Shown here one piece after another: positions 45,134-54,258 of a stretch of 64,000 nucleotides of DNA. The translations under genes were made by a program, and so were the position numbers. Position 1 is the stretch's first letter. Every line of letters starts with the position of its first letter. Below the pieces are notes generated by a model. That model was given only the letters and a program-made list of their open reading frames with translations, was not told the DNA's origin and did not search any database. This DNA is from Verrucomicrobiales bacterium. GTDB taxonomy: Bacteria > Verrucomicrobiota > Verrucomicrobiia > Verrucomicrobiales > DEV007. The stretch is from the NCBI GenBank assembly GCA_029213005.1, contig JARGPI010000003.1, positions 248,001 through 312,000 of the forward strand. Direction: 5' to 3'.

Positions 45134-46378
45134 TCAGTTGGCTTCGTCGTATTCCGCTGATGCTAATTTTACGCAGTTTGCCATGACCCGGACGGCTTCT
45201 TCGATTTCGCCGAGAGGTGGTCGGGTCGGGGCGATCCGGATGTTACTGTTTTCGGGATCAACGCCTCCGGGATAGGTCGCTCCGGCGGGAGTGAGGGAGA
45301 CCCCGGCCTCGGCGGCGAGCTCGACAACGCGGGAGGCAACGGGTCTGGCGGTGTTGAAACTGATGAAGTAGCCGCCCCTGGGTTCCGTCCAGGTAGCGAG
45401 GTCGGTGCCGGCGAATTCCTCGTTCAGAATTCTCAGAGTGGCATCGAATTTCGGTTTGATAATGGCGGCATGGTCGCGCATGAGCCCTTTTAACCCGCCG
45501 GGATATTGCTCGAGGAAGCGAACATGGCGCCACTGCTCGATTTTGTTGGGGCCGATGGTTTGCATGGAGAACAATTTCAACCAGTAGCCGAGGTTACTTT
45601 CGCTCATCGCGAGCAGTCCGATACCACCGCTCGAAAAGGTAACTTTCGAGGTGGAGCCGAACAGGATCACACGGTCCGGGTTACCGGCGCTTTTAGCGAG
45701 TTGCAGCAGATTCGGGATCTCACCGGGATTATCATCGAGGTGGTGCACTGAATAGGCGTCATCTGCGAGAATAGTGAAATCCGGAGCGGCGGCATCGAGA
45801 GTGACGAGACGTTTTGCGACGTCTTCGGAAATGGTATCGCCGGTTGGATTGTTGTAGGTGGGAACAAAGTAGATACCTTTTATCTGAGGGTCTGATTTGG
45901 CCAGTCGCTCGACGGCTTCGATATCGGGACCGTCAGCGGTCATTTCGACTGGGACCATTTCGAAGCCCAGCGTTTCCAGCAGACTGAAGTGGCGATCATA
46001 ACCGGGAACGGTGACGATCATCTTCGGAGTTTCCCGGATCCAGGGCTGAGGGCTGTTTTTGACGCCTTTGATCAAAGCCCACTGGAGCACGTTTGTCATC
46101 ATCTCCAGGCTGGAGTTGTTACCGACTACCATCTCACCGGGTTCCGCGCCGAGCAGTTCGCTGAACAATTCGCAGGCTTCAGGGATACCGCGGACTCCAC
46201 CCGGATAGTTGCGGACATCGATCCCGCTGCGGGTTTTGTAATCGTCGCGCTTGAGAATATCGATCAGAGGGAGACTGAGATCGAAGTCTTCGTCCGATGG
46301 CTGACCACGTTGAATATTTAAATTGAGACCGGACGCCTGATATTGGGCGTGTTTTTCTTTTAATTCAGTGAGATTCAT
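45134..46378 (-). CDS. Fold-type I PLP aminotransferase, aspartate aminotransferase type Ic
   Basis: This 414-residue PLP enzyme has its Schiff-base Lys in FGSTSKVTFSSGG (near residue 245). The PLP phosphate-binding Asp/Tyr region is seen as ADDAYSVHHLD, and NNPTGD carries the Asn. The type Ic subgroup (PF12897) carries the N-terminal segment LNIQRGQPSDEDFDLS and the RNYPGGVRGIPE region, both present. It would move an amino group from aspartate (or alanine) to 2-oxoglutarate. The following gene (46408) is on the same strand, about 30 bp upstream, so the two may be co-transcribed. Confidence 0.85.
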   Translation of the reverse strand: MNLTELKEKHAQYQASGLNLNIQRGQPSDEDFDLSLPLIDILKRDDYKTRSGIDVRNYPGGVRGIPEACELFSELLGAEPGEMVVGNNSSLEMMTNVLQWALIKGVKNSPQPWIRETPKMIVTVPGYDRHFSLLETLGFEMVPVEMTADGPDIEAVERLAKSDPQIKGIYFVPTYNNPTGDTISEDVAKRLVTLDAAAPDFTILADDAYSVHHLDDNPGEIPNLLQLAKSAGNPDRVILFGSTSKVTFSSGGIGLLAMSESNLGYWLKLFSMQTIGPNKIEQWRHVRFLEQYPGGLKGLMRDHAAIIKPKFDATLRILNEEFAGTDLATWTEPRGGYFISFNTARPVASRVVELAAEAGVSLTPAGATYPGGVDPENSNIRIAPTRPPLGEIEEAVRVMANCVKLASAEYDEAN

Positions 46379-46407
46379 TCGTAAGTAAAATTATAGAAGT
46401 TTCCAGG

Positions 46408-47679
46408 TTAGGAATCGTAGGTGATGCCGGTTATGATTCGCGCGCCTCTCCGATATCGGGCGTAGGCATAGATCCATTGGAGCAGGACGGCGGCTTTGTT
46501 TCGAAAACCGACGAGGAAGAGAAGGTGGATAAAGAGCCACATCAGCCAGGCGATAAAGCCGTCAAATTTCATTCCGTTACTTTCGGCGACGGCGGCGGAT
46601 CGACCGATTGTTGCCATGCTACCTTTATCGAAGTAGCGGAACTGTTTTCGAACCGGATAGCCTTTTGCGGGAGTGGTTCCCAGTTCGTCAGCGATAACTT
46701 TGGCGGCGTGTTTCCCCATCTGAATGGCTGCCGGACAGAGCCCGGGAACCCGCTTCCCGGCCTGGTCAATGCAGTGGGCAATATCGCCGAGAGCAAAGAC
46801 TTCGGGGAATCCGGGAACGCTGAGATCGCCTTCCACCACGATTCTGCCTCCGGTATCCAGTTCCACTCCCAGATCGCGGGTGACTTTGGGAGCTTCGACT
46901 CCTGCCGCCCAAATGATATTGCCAGCCTCGATCGTCTCGGTTCCCAGATCGACGGAGCGATCCGAGATGCTTTTAACCATGGTGTTGACTTTGACGGTGA
47001 CTCCCAGAGACGTCAGTTTTTTCTCTGTGTAGTCAGATAATTTCTCATCATACATTGTGAGGAGGCGCGGAGCGGCTTCGACTAGAAAAATTCGCGCCGT
47101 GCTGGTGTCGATTTTACGGAAATCGCTCTTGAGCACGTGGCGGGCGATTTCCGCAAAGGCTCCTGCCAGTTCCACTCCGGTGGGGCCGCCGCCCACCACG
47201 ACGGTGGTCATGTAGCGCTGGCGGTCGGCTTCGTCTTCGCAGGTTTCGGCCTTTTCGAAGGCGAGAAGGATTTCCCGCCGGATCCGGAGGGCATCGTTAA
47301 TTGTCTTGAGGCCCGGGGCGTGCTTCTTCCACTCGTTGTTCCCGAAATAACCGGTTTTGACTCCCAGACCGATGATGAGGTAGTCGTAATCAAGGGAATC
47401 GCCATCTCTGAGGCTCACAGATTTCTCTTTCAACTGAATGGCTGTCACCTCGTCGAGAATGACATCGACATTATCGAAGTCCGAAAAGATACTGCGGATC
47501 GGGTGGGCGATCTCGGGGGCGGCCAGTCCGGCGGATGCGACCTGGTAGAGGAGCGGCTGGAACAGGTGGTGGTTCTGACGGTCCACCAGAGTGATTCTGA
47601 CCGGTTGATTTTTGAGGGCTTTACAGAACTCAATTCCGGCAAATCCGCCGCCGAGGACTACGATGTGAGGTGCATTCAT
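46408..47679 (-). CDS. ndh: Type II NADH dehydrogenase / NAD(P)-FAD disulfide-fold oxidoreductase
   Basis: This 423-residue flavoprotein starts at the ATG at 47679 (MNAPHIVVLGGGFAGIEF), where the FAD-binding GxGxxG lies. The second Rossmann motif is VVVGGGPTGVELAGAFAE. A terminal FAD-binding segment is VFALGDIAHC. The C-terminus has the amphipathic helical part (WLMWLFIHLLFLVGFRNKAAVL) that anchors NDH-2 to the membrane. It passes electrons from NADH to quinone without proton pumping. A TTG upstream at 47691 is a weaker start. Confidence 0.92.
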   Translation of the reverse strand: MNAPHIVVLGGGFAGIEFCKALKNQPVRITLVDRQNHHLFQPLLYQVASAGLAAPEIAHPIRSIFSDFDNVDVILDEVTAIQLKEKSVSLRDGDSLDYDYLIIGLGVKTGYFGNNEWKKHAPGLKTINDALRIRREILLAFEKAETCEDEADRQRYMTTVVVGGGPTGVELAGAFAEIARHVLKSDFRKIDTSTARIFLVEAAPRLLTMYDEKLSDYTEKKLTSLGVTVKVNTMVKSISDRSVDLGTETIEAGNIIWAAGVEAPKVTRDLGVELDTGGRIVVEGDLSVPGFPEVFALGDIAHCIDQAGKRVPGLCPAAIQMGKHAAKVIADELGTTPAKGYPVRKQFRYFDKGSMATIGRSAAVAESNGMKFDGFIAWLMWLFIHLLFLVGFRNKAAVLLQWIYAYARYRRGARIITGITYDS

Positions 47680-47742
47680 GATTGGAAACAAAGATACGTT
47701 GTGCTTTGCCGAATCGAAACCGAAGTCTTTGATTTTCAGGGA

Positions 47743-49143
47743 TTATCCGGTGTAGCCCATGTAGCCGTTTTCTTTGATCACATCTCTGACTTCTGACGGA
47801 ACCATATTTTCCCACTTCGAATCCTGATTTTTGATCATTTTCAAGACTTCGCGGGAGTAAACATCGATACTGTCTTCGTCGTAGTTATCGAGCGGTTTGA
47901 TATATCCTCTCTCAAGCAGGTGGCGGTAGAGGTGGCGAATCTCATCACCGAGTTTCAAATTATGCACCGTGCAGATTTCGCGGGTGTCCCGATCCATTGA
48001 TGGATAGACATGGAATGCCAGGTCGTGTTTGAAGAGCCGGCCGAAAGCCTCGAGGATTCCCCCGGCGAGGTGTTCGTAATATTTTTCGTTGAGCACCATT
48101 TTTAAGCCCGCCATCCCAATCGTAATCGCGATTTTATTGTCGGTGTGAAGCCGGAGGTATTGGGCGAGGCGATAGTATTCGAAGTAGTTCGAAATCAACA
48201 CGGTCATTCCGCAGGCGAGCAGCATATCGGCCCGGGCGAGGAAGTCTTTGTAGTCGATGGCGCCTTCTTCCATTAGTTTTGACATGGTTAACTCAGCGAT
48301 CTGAAGAATCTCGCCCTCTTCAACGTCCGGTTCCGCACAGAAATTTTCGTGAGCGGCCCGGAGAAGGTCACGGTGGGCATTGCTGAAGGGGCGGAAACTG
48401 CCCCGTTCGACAAGGAGCGGACGTTTCCGGAGGACATTGGAGGGTTGGATGACCCTTCCGTCCGGTCCAAACATTGCGGCGTTGCTCAGTCCCATCTCGA
48501 CCAGTTTGAGACTCATCAAGCGGTTGTCGATTTCAGAAAAACAGGGGCCGGAGAACTCGATCATATCAATCTCGATTCTCTGGATACTGAGTCCATCAAG
48601 CAGGGATTCCATGATGTCATCGGGATCGTTGTGATTGACACAGGCTCCGTAAATCAAATTAACCCCGACGATACCGAGTGCTTCCTGCTGCATCGCATTG
48701 GTGGGATCGAGCATCCGGACGTGAATCACGATCTGGCTCGATTCGTCACCGGGATTGGCCTGGAATTTCATTCCCATCCATCCGTGACAGCTGTTGGTGC
48801 CCAAATAGTTGCGGGCCGAAACGGTATTGGCGAAAGAGAAAAACGCGGTGCTCGATGCCCTTTCGGTGAGCCGCTCGATGTTCAGGTTCTGCTCGTAGTT
48901 GAGCATGCTCTCAAGGCGCGGGCGTGAGACGTATCGATCCGCTTTTCCGTAGATCGTATCGCTCATCGTCATATCATAGGCTGAGATGCTCTTCGCTACT
49001 GTGCCAGCGGCCCCTCCCACCTGGAAAAACCAGCGGACAACTTCCTGTCCAGCTCCGATTTCTGCAAAGGTGCCATACCGACCATTGTCGAGATTAATGG
49101 CGAGTGCTTTTTCTGTCGTTGGGATGGGTAGTGCTTTGGGCAT
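47743..49143 (-). CDS. Conserved protein of unknown function (family misnamed NMN adenylyltransferase or TonB receptor)
   Basis: This 466-residue cytoplasmic protein has no signal peptide. The N-terminus (EKALAINLDNGRYGTFAEIGAGQEVVRWFFQVGGAAGTVAKSISAYD) is a well-conserved signature I know from verrucomicrobia and Bacteroidetes, where records give mismatched names. The text has no membrane-barrel features and no nucleotidyltransferase HxGH motif, so those names are doubtful. Notable blocks are NYLGTNSCHGWMGMKFQ, LIYGACVNHNDPD and GMTVLISNYFEYYRLAQYL. It may be an enzyme, as it has several conserved Cys, His and Asp, but I assign no reaction. Confidence 0.75.
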   Translation of the reverse strand: MPKALPIPTTEKALAINLDNGRYGTFAEIGAGQEVVRWFFQVGGAAGTVAKSISAYDMTMSDTIYGKADRYVSRPRLESMLNYEQNLNIERLTERASSTAFFSFANTVSARNYLGTNSCHGWMGMKFQANPGDESSQIVIHVRMLDPTNAMQQEALGIVGVNLIYGACVNHNDPDDIMESLLDGLSIQRIEIDMIEFSGPCFSEIDNRLMSLKLVEMGLSNAAMFGPDGRVIQPSNVLRKRPLLVERGSFRPFSNAHRDLLRAAHENFCAEPDVEEGEILQIAELTMSKLMEEGAIDYKDFLARADMLLACGMTVLISNYFEYYRLAQYLRLHTDNKIAITIGMAGLKMVLNEKYYEHLAGGILEAFGRLFKHDLAFHVYPSMDRDTREICTVHNLKLGDEIRHLYRHLLERGYIKPLDNYDEDSIDVYSREVLKMIKNQDSKWENMVPSEVRDVIKENGYMGYTG

Positions 49144-49225
49144 AAGAGAAGTGACTTAATCCCATTCCGGGCGTCCCCGCAAATGTTTCTCCCTTCCTCC
49201 CGGAGCGCAAAATCCGGACCCGATT

Positions 49226-51613
49226 TCAGGGTGCTGCCGTCGAAACCACCCGGGTTTTCTGAAACGGAACCGATTCGATAATGGCGGTGATCAGTTCATG
49301 GGACCGGAAGCCTTTTTCCTGAGTCTGTTTCACGATTTGGTTGAGGGCCGGTTTGTCATAATATTCGACACCCCGACCGAGTGCGTACGTGAGCAGTTTT
49401 TCCGAGAGGCACTTCATAAAAGCCTCTGATTTTTTCTCGGCGAGCAGGGCGCGAAGTCCAGTGATTCCCTCGAACGCTTCACCGGTGTAGAGCACTCCTG
49501 AGGTATCGATCGGTTGGCCGTGTTCCTGATCCCGCCACTTTCCGAAAGCATCGTAATTTTCCATGGCAAAACCAATCGGGTCCATGCGGGCGTGACAGCT
49601 TGAGCAGAGTTTGTCTTCGCGATGAATTTCCAGTTGCTGCCGAAGCGTGAGGTTCTTTTGGCCTTTTCCTGCTGCTTCGAGTGGAGGTATCTCAAGTCCT
49701 TCCGGCGGCGGAGGCGGGATCGTCCCGAGTATATTTTCTAATACATAATTGCCCCGGTTAACCGGCGAGGTGCGAGTCGCGTCGGAGGTGATCGTTAAAA
49801 TGCTGGCATGCGTCAGTAAACCGCCGCGGCGGGATCGGTCCTTTTCTGTAAATACGACCTTTTGGAACCGGCTGTCTTTAACGCGGTCTTTCATCCCGTA
49901 GTGATCGGCCATTCGCTGGTCCAGAAAACTGTAGTCGGCATCAATGAAATCAAGAACGGGGCGGTTTTCGCGAATGATATAGGTGAAGAATTGTTCGGTC
50001 TCGGTTCGCATCGAGTTTTTGAGAGATTCGTTCCAGCTTTTAAACTGCTTTGGGTCGGGGGAGGCGATTTCGATATTCCGCAGCTGCAGCCACTGACCCG
50101 CAAAATTATCGGTCAAGGCGAGGGACCGTTTATCCGCGAGCATGCGAGTGACCTGAGTTCGGAGTTGGCTCCGTAATTTACCTTCGCCCGCCAGGTTGAG
50201 AAGCTCGTCATCCGGAATGCTGCTCCAGAGGAAAAATGAGAGACGCGAAGCCAGTGAGTATTCATCCACGAAGGCATACTTCGCGGCGTCCTCTGGCTTC
50301 GAGGTAACATTTTCCGATTCCCCGCGAAACAGAAAGCGCTGGGAAATTAGGATGCCTTTGATCGATAGTTTGAGGCTTTCCTCGAAACTCTGGCCGTCTT
50401 TTCTGGCCGCCTCGTAAAGGCCGGTGAGCCGATCTAGATCGCTGTCGGTTAGCGGACGTCGCCAGGCGCGGTAGGCGATGTGTTCCAGTATCTTGCGGGC
50501 CCGCGCGGCATCTGATTTCTCCGGAAACCGGGTCAACCAATCTTGATATACCTTGATCGGAGCGGGAGGTTTGTCCTCGATCGGGCCGACAACTTCGATT
50601 CGATTGATAAAGACGTTCCGGTCTCTCTGGCTGGGGTCTTTGGCTTTGGGGTCGTAAAGGTCGTTGATAAAGGAGACGTCGAACCAGCGTGGTTTTTGGC
50701 TGTGTTTCAGATAGGCACTAACGGTATATTCCTTTCGGCGGTCACTTGATACTCTCAGGTCTTTCTGTGGCCCGTTCTCGACTTTTGCCCTGATGATCGG
50801 CCACTCGTTTTTCGCCCGGCTTCCCCTTGCGGTGATTCGGAATTCGTAGCGACCGGATTGGTTGGTTTGAAACTGGATTCCGAGCGTTCCCGAGCTGGAC
50901 ATTGTTCCGGTATCGGGGTCGGGGTTACCTTTGCGCTTTTTAAAAGAACCGGGATTGAACAACGTTGATTTTGGTGGGACGGGTTGGGTCGGGATCACCA
51001 CATCCATCACTTCCTCGCTCGCCTGAATATACTTTTCGAACAGGGTCGGTGATAGGGAAAGGACTTCACCAATGTTGTCGAATCCGTAGCCGGTATCATC
51101 GGCGGGGAATTTGTCGGCAGGCTGCAATGATATACCGAAGAGATCCCGGATGGCATAGTTGTACTCGGTGCGATTGAGTCGACGGATGACGGGTTTCCCC
51201 GGGTCGGGATTCTTTCGATTTAACTGAAAAACCGCATCTTCGATCCAGGCCAGCACTTGAGCCCGTTCGGCATCGTCGGGCTGCTTTTTGTCGGAGGGAG
51301 GCATCAGCCGGGTATCGAGATTGGAATAGACACCTTCCCACATGCCCCGATCGGCCATCATTTCTTCGAGAGAGAGGTGCTGGTCGAGTTCGATGTCCCC
51401 TTTGTCGATTCCGTCCGCATGACAATCGTAGCAATACTTCGCTAGAATGGGTTCGATGGTTTCGGCAAAATCAGCCGATTTCGATTTCGGGACACAGGAT
51501 GCCAATCCGAGAGTCAGCGGAATCATCAGATAAGCAAAATGGAAGAACCTTCTCACAACAGTTCTACCATTCGATTCAATTCGTCTTCCGTGCAAACCGG
51601 CACCATGACGCAT
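49226..51613 (-). CDS. Planctomycete-type cytochrome lipoprotein with DUF1587/1592/1588/1585
   Basis: From the ATG at 51613 this is a 795-residue protein with a lipoprotein signal (IPLTLGLASC, lipobox Cys near residue 40). A longer frame from 51730 would overlap the divergent gene and is unlikely. A GTG at 51556 is also possible. The first haem motif is CYDCH. DUF1587 (RRLNRTEYNYAIRDLFG), DUF1592 (YSLASRLSFFLWSSIPDDELL), DUF1588 (RRGGLLTHASILTITSDATRTSPVNRG) and DUF1585 (LTYALGRGVEYYD) follow, with CSSCH as a second haem site. These proteins are thought to oxidise or degrade polysaccharides at the cell surface. The function is unproven. Confidence 0.85.
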   Translation of the reverse strand: MRHGAGLHGRRIESNGRTVVRRFFHFAYLMIPLTLGLASCVPKSKSADFAETIEPILAKYCYDCHADGIDKGDIELDQHLSLEEMMADRGMWEGVYSNLDTRLMPPSDKKQPDDAERAQVLAWIEDAVFQLNRKNPDPGKPVIRRLNRTEYNYAIRDLFGISLQPADKFPADDTGYGFDNIGEVLSLSPTLFEKYIQASEEVMDVVIPTQPVPPKSTLFNPGSFKKRKGNPDPDTGTMSSSGTLGIQFQTNQSGRYEFRITARGSRAKNEWPIIRAKVENGPQKDLRVSSDRRKEYTVSAYLKHSQKPRWFDVSFINDLYDPKAKDPSQRDRNVFINRIEVVGPIEDKPPAPIKVYQDWLTRFPEKSDAARARKILEHIAYRAWRRPLTDSDLDRLTGLYEAARKDGQSFEESLKLSIKGILISQRFLFRGESENVTSKPEDAAKYAFVDEYSLASRLSFFLWSSIPDDELLNLAGEGKLRSQLRTQVTRMLADKRSLALTDNFAGQWLQLRNIEIASPDPKQFKSWNESLKNSMRTETEQFFTYIIRENRPVLDFIDADYSFLDQRMADHYGMKDRVKDSRFQKVVFTEKDRSRRGGLLTHASILTITSDATRTSPVNRGNYVLENILGTIPPPPPEGLEIPPLEAAGKGQKNLTLRQQLEIHREDKLCSSCHARMDPIGFAMENYDAFGKWRDQEHGQPIDTSGVLYTGEAFEGITGLRALLAEKKSEAFMKCLSEKLLTYALGRGVEYYDKPALNQIVKQTQEKGFRSHELITAIIESVPFQKTRVVSTAAP

Positions 51614-51670
51614 TGCCGGTTCGGAAGGAGGTGAGCTTGAAAATTTTCCAAGCTGGGGCATGAATTCGGC

Positions 51671-53197
51671 ATGCGATTCTCCTTTCCCACTATTGTTGCG
51701 ATTTCTCTGGCATTTGTTAGCGGAACTCATTCATTTGCCGAACCGGAGAAGGACAAGAAACCTGCGGAAAAACCGGCGGAGAAGAAAGTGGAGGAAAAGC
51801 AGTCGATCACGGAGCGGACGGCGACGATTCGCGGCAAGGTGATCAACTACACGGCAACGGCGGGAACGATCCGTCTCGACGGTGGTGAGGAGGTGAAATC
51901 GGATGCTTCGGTCTTTTATGTGGCGTACACGAAAAAAAATGACGATCCAGAGGCTGATCTTTCCTCCCGGCCGATCTCTTTTTGTTTTAATGGCGGCCCC
52001 GGATCAAGTGCGGTCTGGCTTCATCTCGGAGGGCTCGGGCCGAAACGGGTTCACCTTACCGAAGATGGACAGATGCCGCCTCCACCCTTCAAGCTGAAGG
52101 ACAATGCGGCTTCGATTCTCGATGTGACAGATCTCGTTTTTATCGATCCGGTCAGTACTGGCTACAGTCGCGCGGCCCAGAAAGACAAGGTGGGGGAATT
52201 CCACGGGTTTGAGGGCGATTTGAAGTCTGTTAGTGAAGCGGTGCGGCTTTATGTGCATCGCAACGAACGCTGGTTGTCTCCCAAGTATCTGATCGGTGAA
52301 AGTTACGGAGCCCTGCGGGTCGCCGGGCTGTCGCAAACCTTGCAGAATCGCTACGGGATGTATTTGAACGGTATCGTCCTCGTTTCCGGAGTGATCGATT
52401 TTAAAACTCTTTGGGGCGACGATCTTGCCTATGTATGTTTTCTGCCCGCGCTGGCGGAGGTGGCAGCTTACCACGGTAAACTGGACCAACCGGTGGTGGC
52501 GGATATGGCGGCTTTTCGGAAAGAAGTGGAGTCTTTTGCGAAAAATGAGTATGCCACGGCTCTGCTTCTCGGGGCGAAACTTGGCGATGCGGAGCGGAAA
52601 GAAATCGTAGAGAAACTGGCCCGTTACACGGGGATGGAACCGGATTTGATCGAGCGCCAGAATCTCCGAATCGATTCCGGTCTATTCCGGAGAGAGATTC
52701 TCAAGGAAGAAGGTAAAACTATCGGGAGGTTCGACGGTCGAATCATCGGTCCGGCACGCAGCGAATCGGGGGATCCAAGTTACGATGCGGTTTACGGACC
52801 TTTTGCATCGACCTTAAAACACTACTTGAGCCACGATTTGAAATTCAAGAGCGATAATATCTACGAAATTTTGACCCGGAAAGTTCAGCCCTGGGACTAC
52901 AAAACTTTTACCGGGGAGTCCGTCAAAGCGACGCCCCACTTGGCGGAGGCTATTGCGAAAAATCCCTACCTGCAGGTGCTCGTCAACTGCGGCCGACAGG
53001 ATCTGGCGACGCCAGCCTTTGCGATTCAACACAGTTTGGATCAGCTCAATATTTCCCCGGATCTACAGAAGAACATCCAGTATACCTACTACGAAGGTGG
53101 ACACATGATGTACACCATCGAAGAGTCTAACACGCAATGGAATAACGACCTGCGTGACTTTATCGAAAAGACGAAAACCGGTGTGGTTGCAGAGTAG
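51671..53197 (+). CDS. Secreted serine carboxypeptidase-like peptidase (family S10)
   Basis: This 508-residue protein has a signal peptide (MRFSFPTIVAISLAFVSGTHSFA) and a charged linker of Lys/Glu/Pro. Catalytic features of S10 are visible: FNGGPGSSAVWLHLGG near residue 108, the nucleophile in LIGESYGALRVAGL, the Asp in GRQDLATP and the His in YYEGGHMMYT. It would trim C-terminal residues from peptides in the periplasm or outside. It converges on the GT2 gene with 1 bp between stops, and is divergent from the cytochrome gene. Confidence 0.92.
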   Translation: MRFSFPTIVAISLAFVSGTHSFAEPEKDKKPAEKPAEKKVEEKQSITERTATIRGKVINYTATAGTIRLDGGEEVKSDASVFYVAYTKKNDDPEADLSSRPISFCFNGGPGSSAVWLHLGGLGPKRVHLTEDGQMPPPPFKLKDNAASILDVTDLVFIDPVSTGYSRAAQKDKVGEFHGFEGDLKSVSEAVRLYVHRNERWLSPKYLIGESYGALRVAGLSQTLQNRYGMYLNGIVLVSGVIDFKTLWGDDLAYVCFLPALAEVAAYHGKLDQPVVADMAAFRKEVESFAKNEYATALLLGAKLGDAERKEIVEKLARYTGMEPDLIERQNLRIDSGLFRREILKEEGKTIGRFDGRIIGPARSESGDPSYDAVYGPFASTLKHYLSHDLKFKSDNIYEILTRKVQPWDYKTFTGESVKATPHLAEAIAKNPYLQVLVNCGRQDLATPAFAIQHSLDQLNISPDLQKNIQYTYYEGGHMMYTIEESNTQWNNDLRDFIEKTKTGVVAE

Positions 53198-53198
53198 T

Positions 53199-53969
53199 TT
53201 ACGCCTTCTGATTGGTTTCGATCGGTGGGAGAATCACCTTCCGCTTGAGCAACCAACACACGCCAACCAAATCGTAAACCCCGCGGATCGCGCGATCCAG
53301 ATTGGTGTATTTGGAGAGACCTGCTTTCCGCTCGCGGTGATTGACATCCACCTCGGCAGTGCGAAGCCCGGCATGTGTGAAAATGGCCGGCAAAAAGCGG
53401 TGTAAACCGTTGAAAGGAACCAGCAGGTCGACGTGATCTTTCAACATCGCCTTCAGAGAGCAACCGGTATCGCTGATCCCGTCGTGGATAAAGGTGCGCC
53501 TCACATTGTTGGCAATCCGTGACGCGGTGCGGCGGCTCCAGGTGTCCTTTCGGGTGGCGCGTCTCCCACAGGCGACATCGCATTCGCCCGAGCGGATCAA
53601 ATCGACGAGTTTCTGAATGTCGGCGGGGTCATTTTGACCGTCACCATCCAGCATCACGAGGATCTCGCCGGAGGCATAGGAAAGTCCGGCAAACAGGGCA
53701 CCGCTCTGGCCGCGGTTTTTGCTGAGTCTCAGCGGTGTAATACCCTCGACTTTCTGCATGATTTCCCAGGTCGAATCCGAACTGCCATCATCCACTCCGA
53801 TGATTTCCGCGTCGGGTTGGCATTCCACGATTTCGCGGAGCACAAATTCCACGCATTCCTCCTCATTATAAAAGGGAACGATCACGCTCACTTTTTCGAG
53901 GGTGCGATCAGTCTTTCCCAGTCCATGATTGAGCGGGAAAGGAGAACGGTAGCCGGATTGTTCGTTCAT
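53199..53969 (-). CDS. GT2 glycosyltransferase (polyprenol-phosphate mannosyl/glucosyl transferase-like)
   Basis: This 256-residue enzyme starts at the ATG at 53969. The frame runs on to 54062 only because it crosses the palindromic repeats. The GT-A core shows VSVIVPFYNEEE, IIGVDDGSSDSTWE, the metal-binding DXD-like LDGDGQNDP, and a C-terminal HRERKAGLSKYTNL. This fits the polyprenol-phosphate hexose synthase group that supplies sugars for glycoconjugates. There is no C-terminal membrane span, unlike the one at 61012. Confidence 0.88.
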   Translation of the reverse strand: MNEQSGYRSPFPLNHGLGKTDRTLEKVSVIVPFYNEEECVEFVLREIVECQPDAEIIGVDDGSSDSTWEIMQKVEGITPLRLSKNRGQSGALFAGLSYASGEILVMLDGDGQNDPADIQKLVDLIRSGECDVACGRRATRKDTWSRRTASRIANNVRRTFIHDGISDTGCSLKAMLKDHVDLLVPFNGLHRFLPAIFTHAGLRTAEVDVNHRERKAGLSKYTNLDRAIRGVYDLVGVCWLLKRKVILPPIETNQKA

Positions 53970-53987
53970 CTGGATAAAAAGAGCCCC

Positions 53988-54048
53988 ATTGTACAGGGTA
54001 CAGTTTGAGATTGTACAGGGTACAGCCCGCCACTTAACAGGGTACCGT
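53988..54048. repeat. Three tandem copies of the dispersed palindromic repeat
   Basis: Units of about 16 bases, ATTGTACAGGGTACAGT, ATTGTACAGGGTACAGc and TTaACAGGGTACcGT, stand at 53988, 54010 and 54034, about 22-24 bp apart. Each is a near palindrome. They lie in the 5' leader of the GT2 gene (start 53969) and in front of the SUMF1-like gene on the other strand. Confidence 0.85.
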
Positions 54049-54258
54049 CTGAAGGGCAACATTTAAAAGCCCGATTTGCAAAGCTGCGTTCCCGAAAGTA
54101 CTAAAAAATTGCGTCCTTTCCCGTTCTTGATAACGACGAAACACAGCGGCTTCAGCCCGCTCACGATACAGTCAAAGATTTGTCGCTTTCTTTAATTTTA
54201 ACAAAAATTAATAGATAATTTTAAAAGTTACGCGATATTTACTGTAATTTCTGGAAAT

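Noticed and set aside
51614..51730. Longer start for the DUF1592-type lipoprotein gene
   Set aside because: It would place about 80 unconserved residues before the lipobox Cys and overlap the divergent peptidase gene by 60 bp.
53970..54062. N-terminal extension of the GT2 gene (31 codons)
   Set aside because: It is made of the translated palindromic repeats; the family starts near the ATG at 53969.
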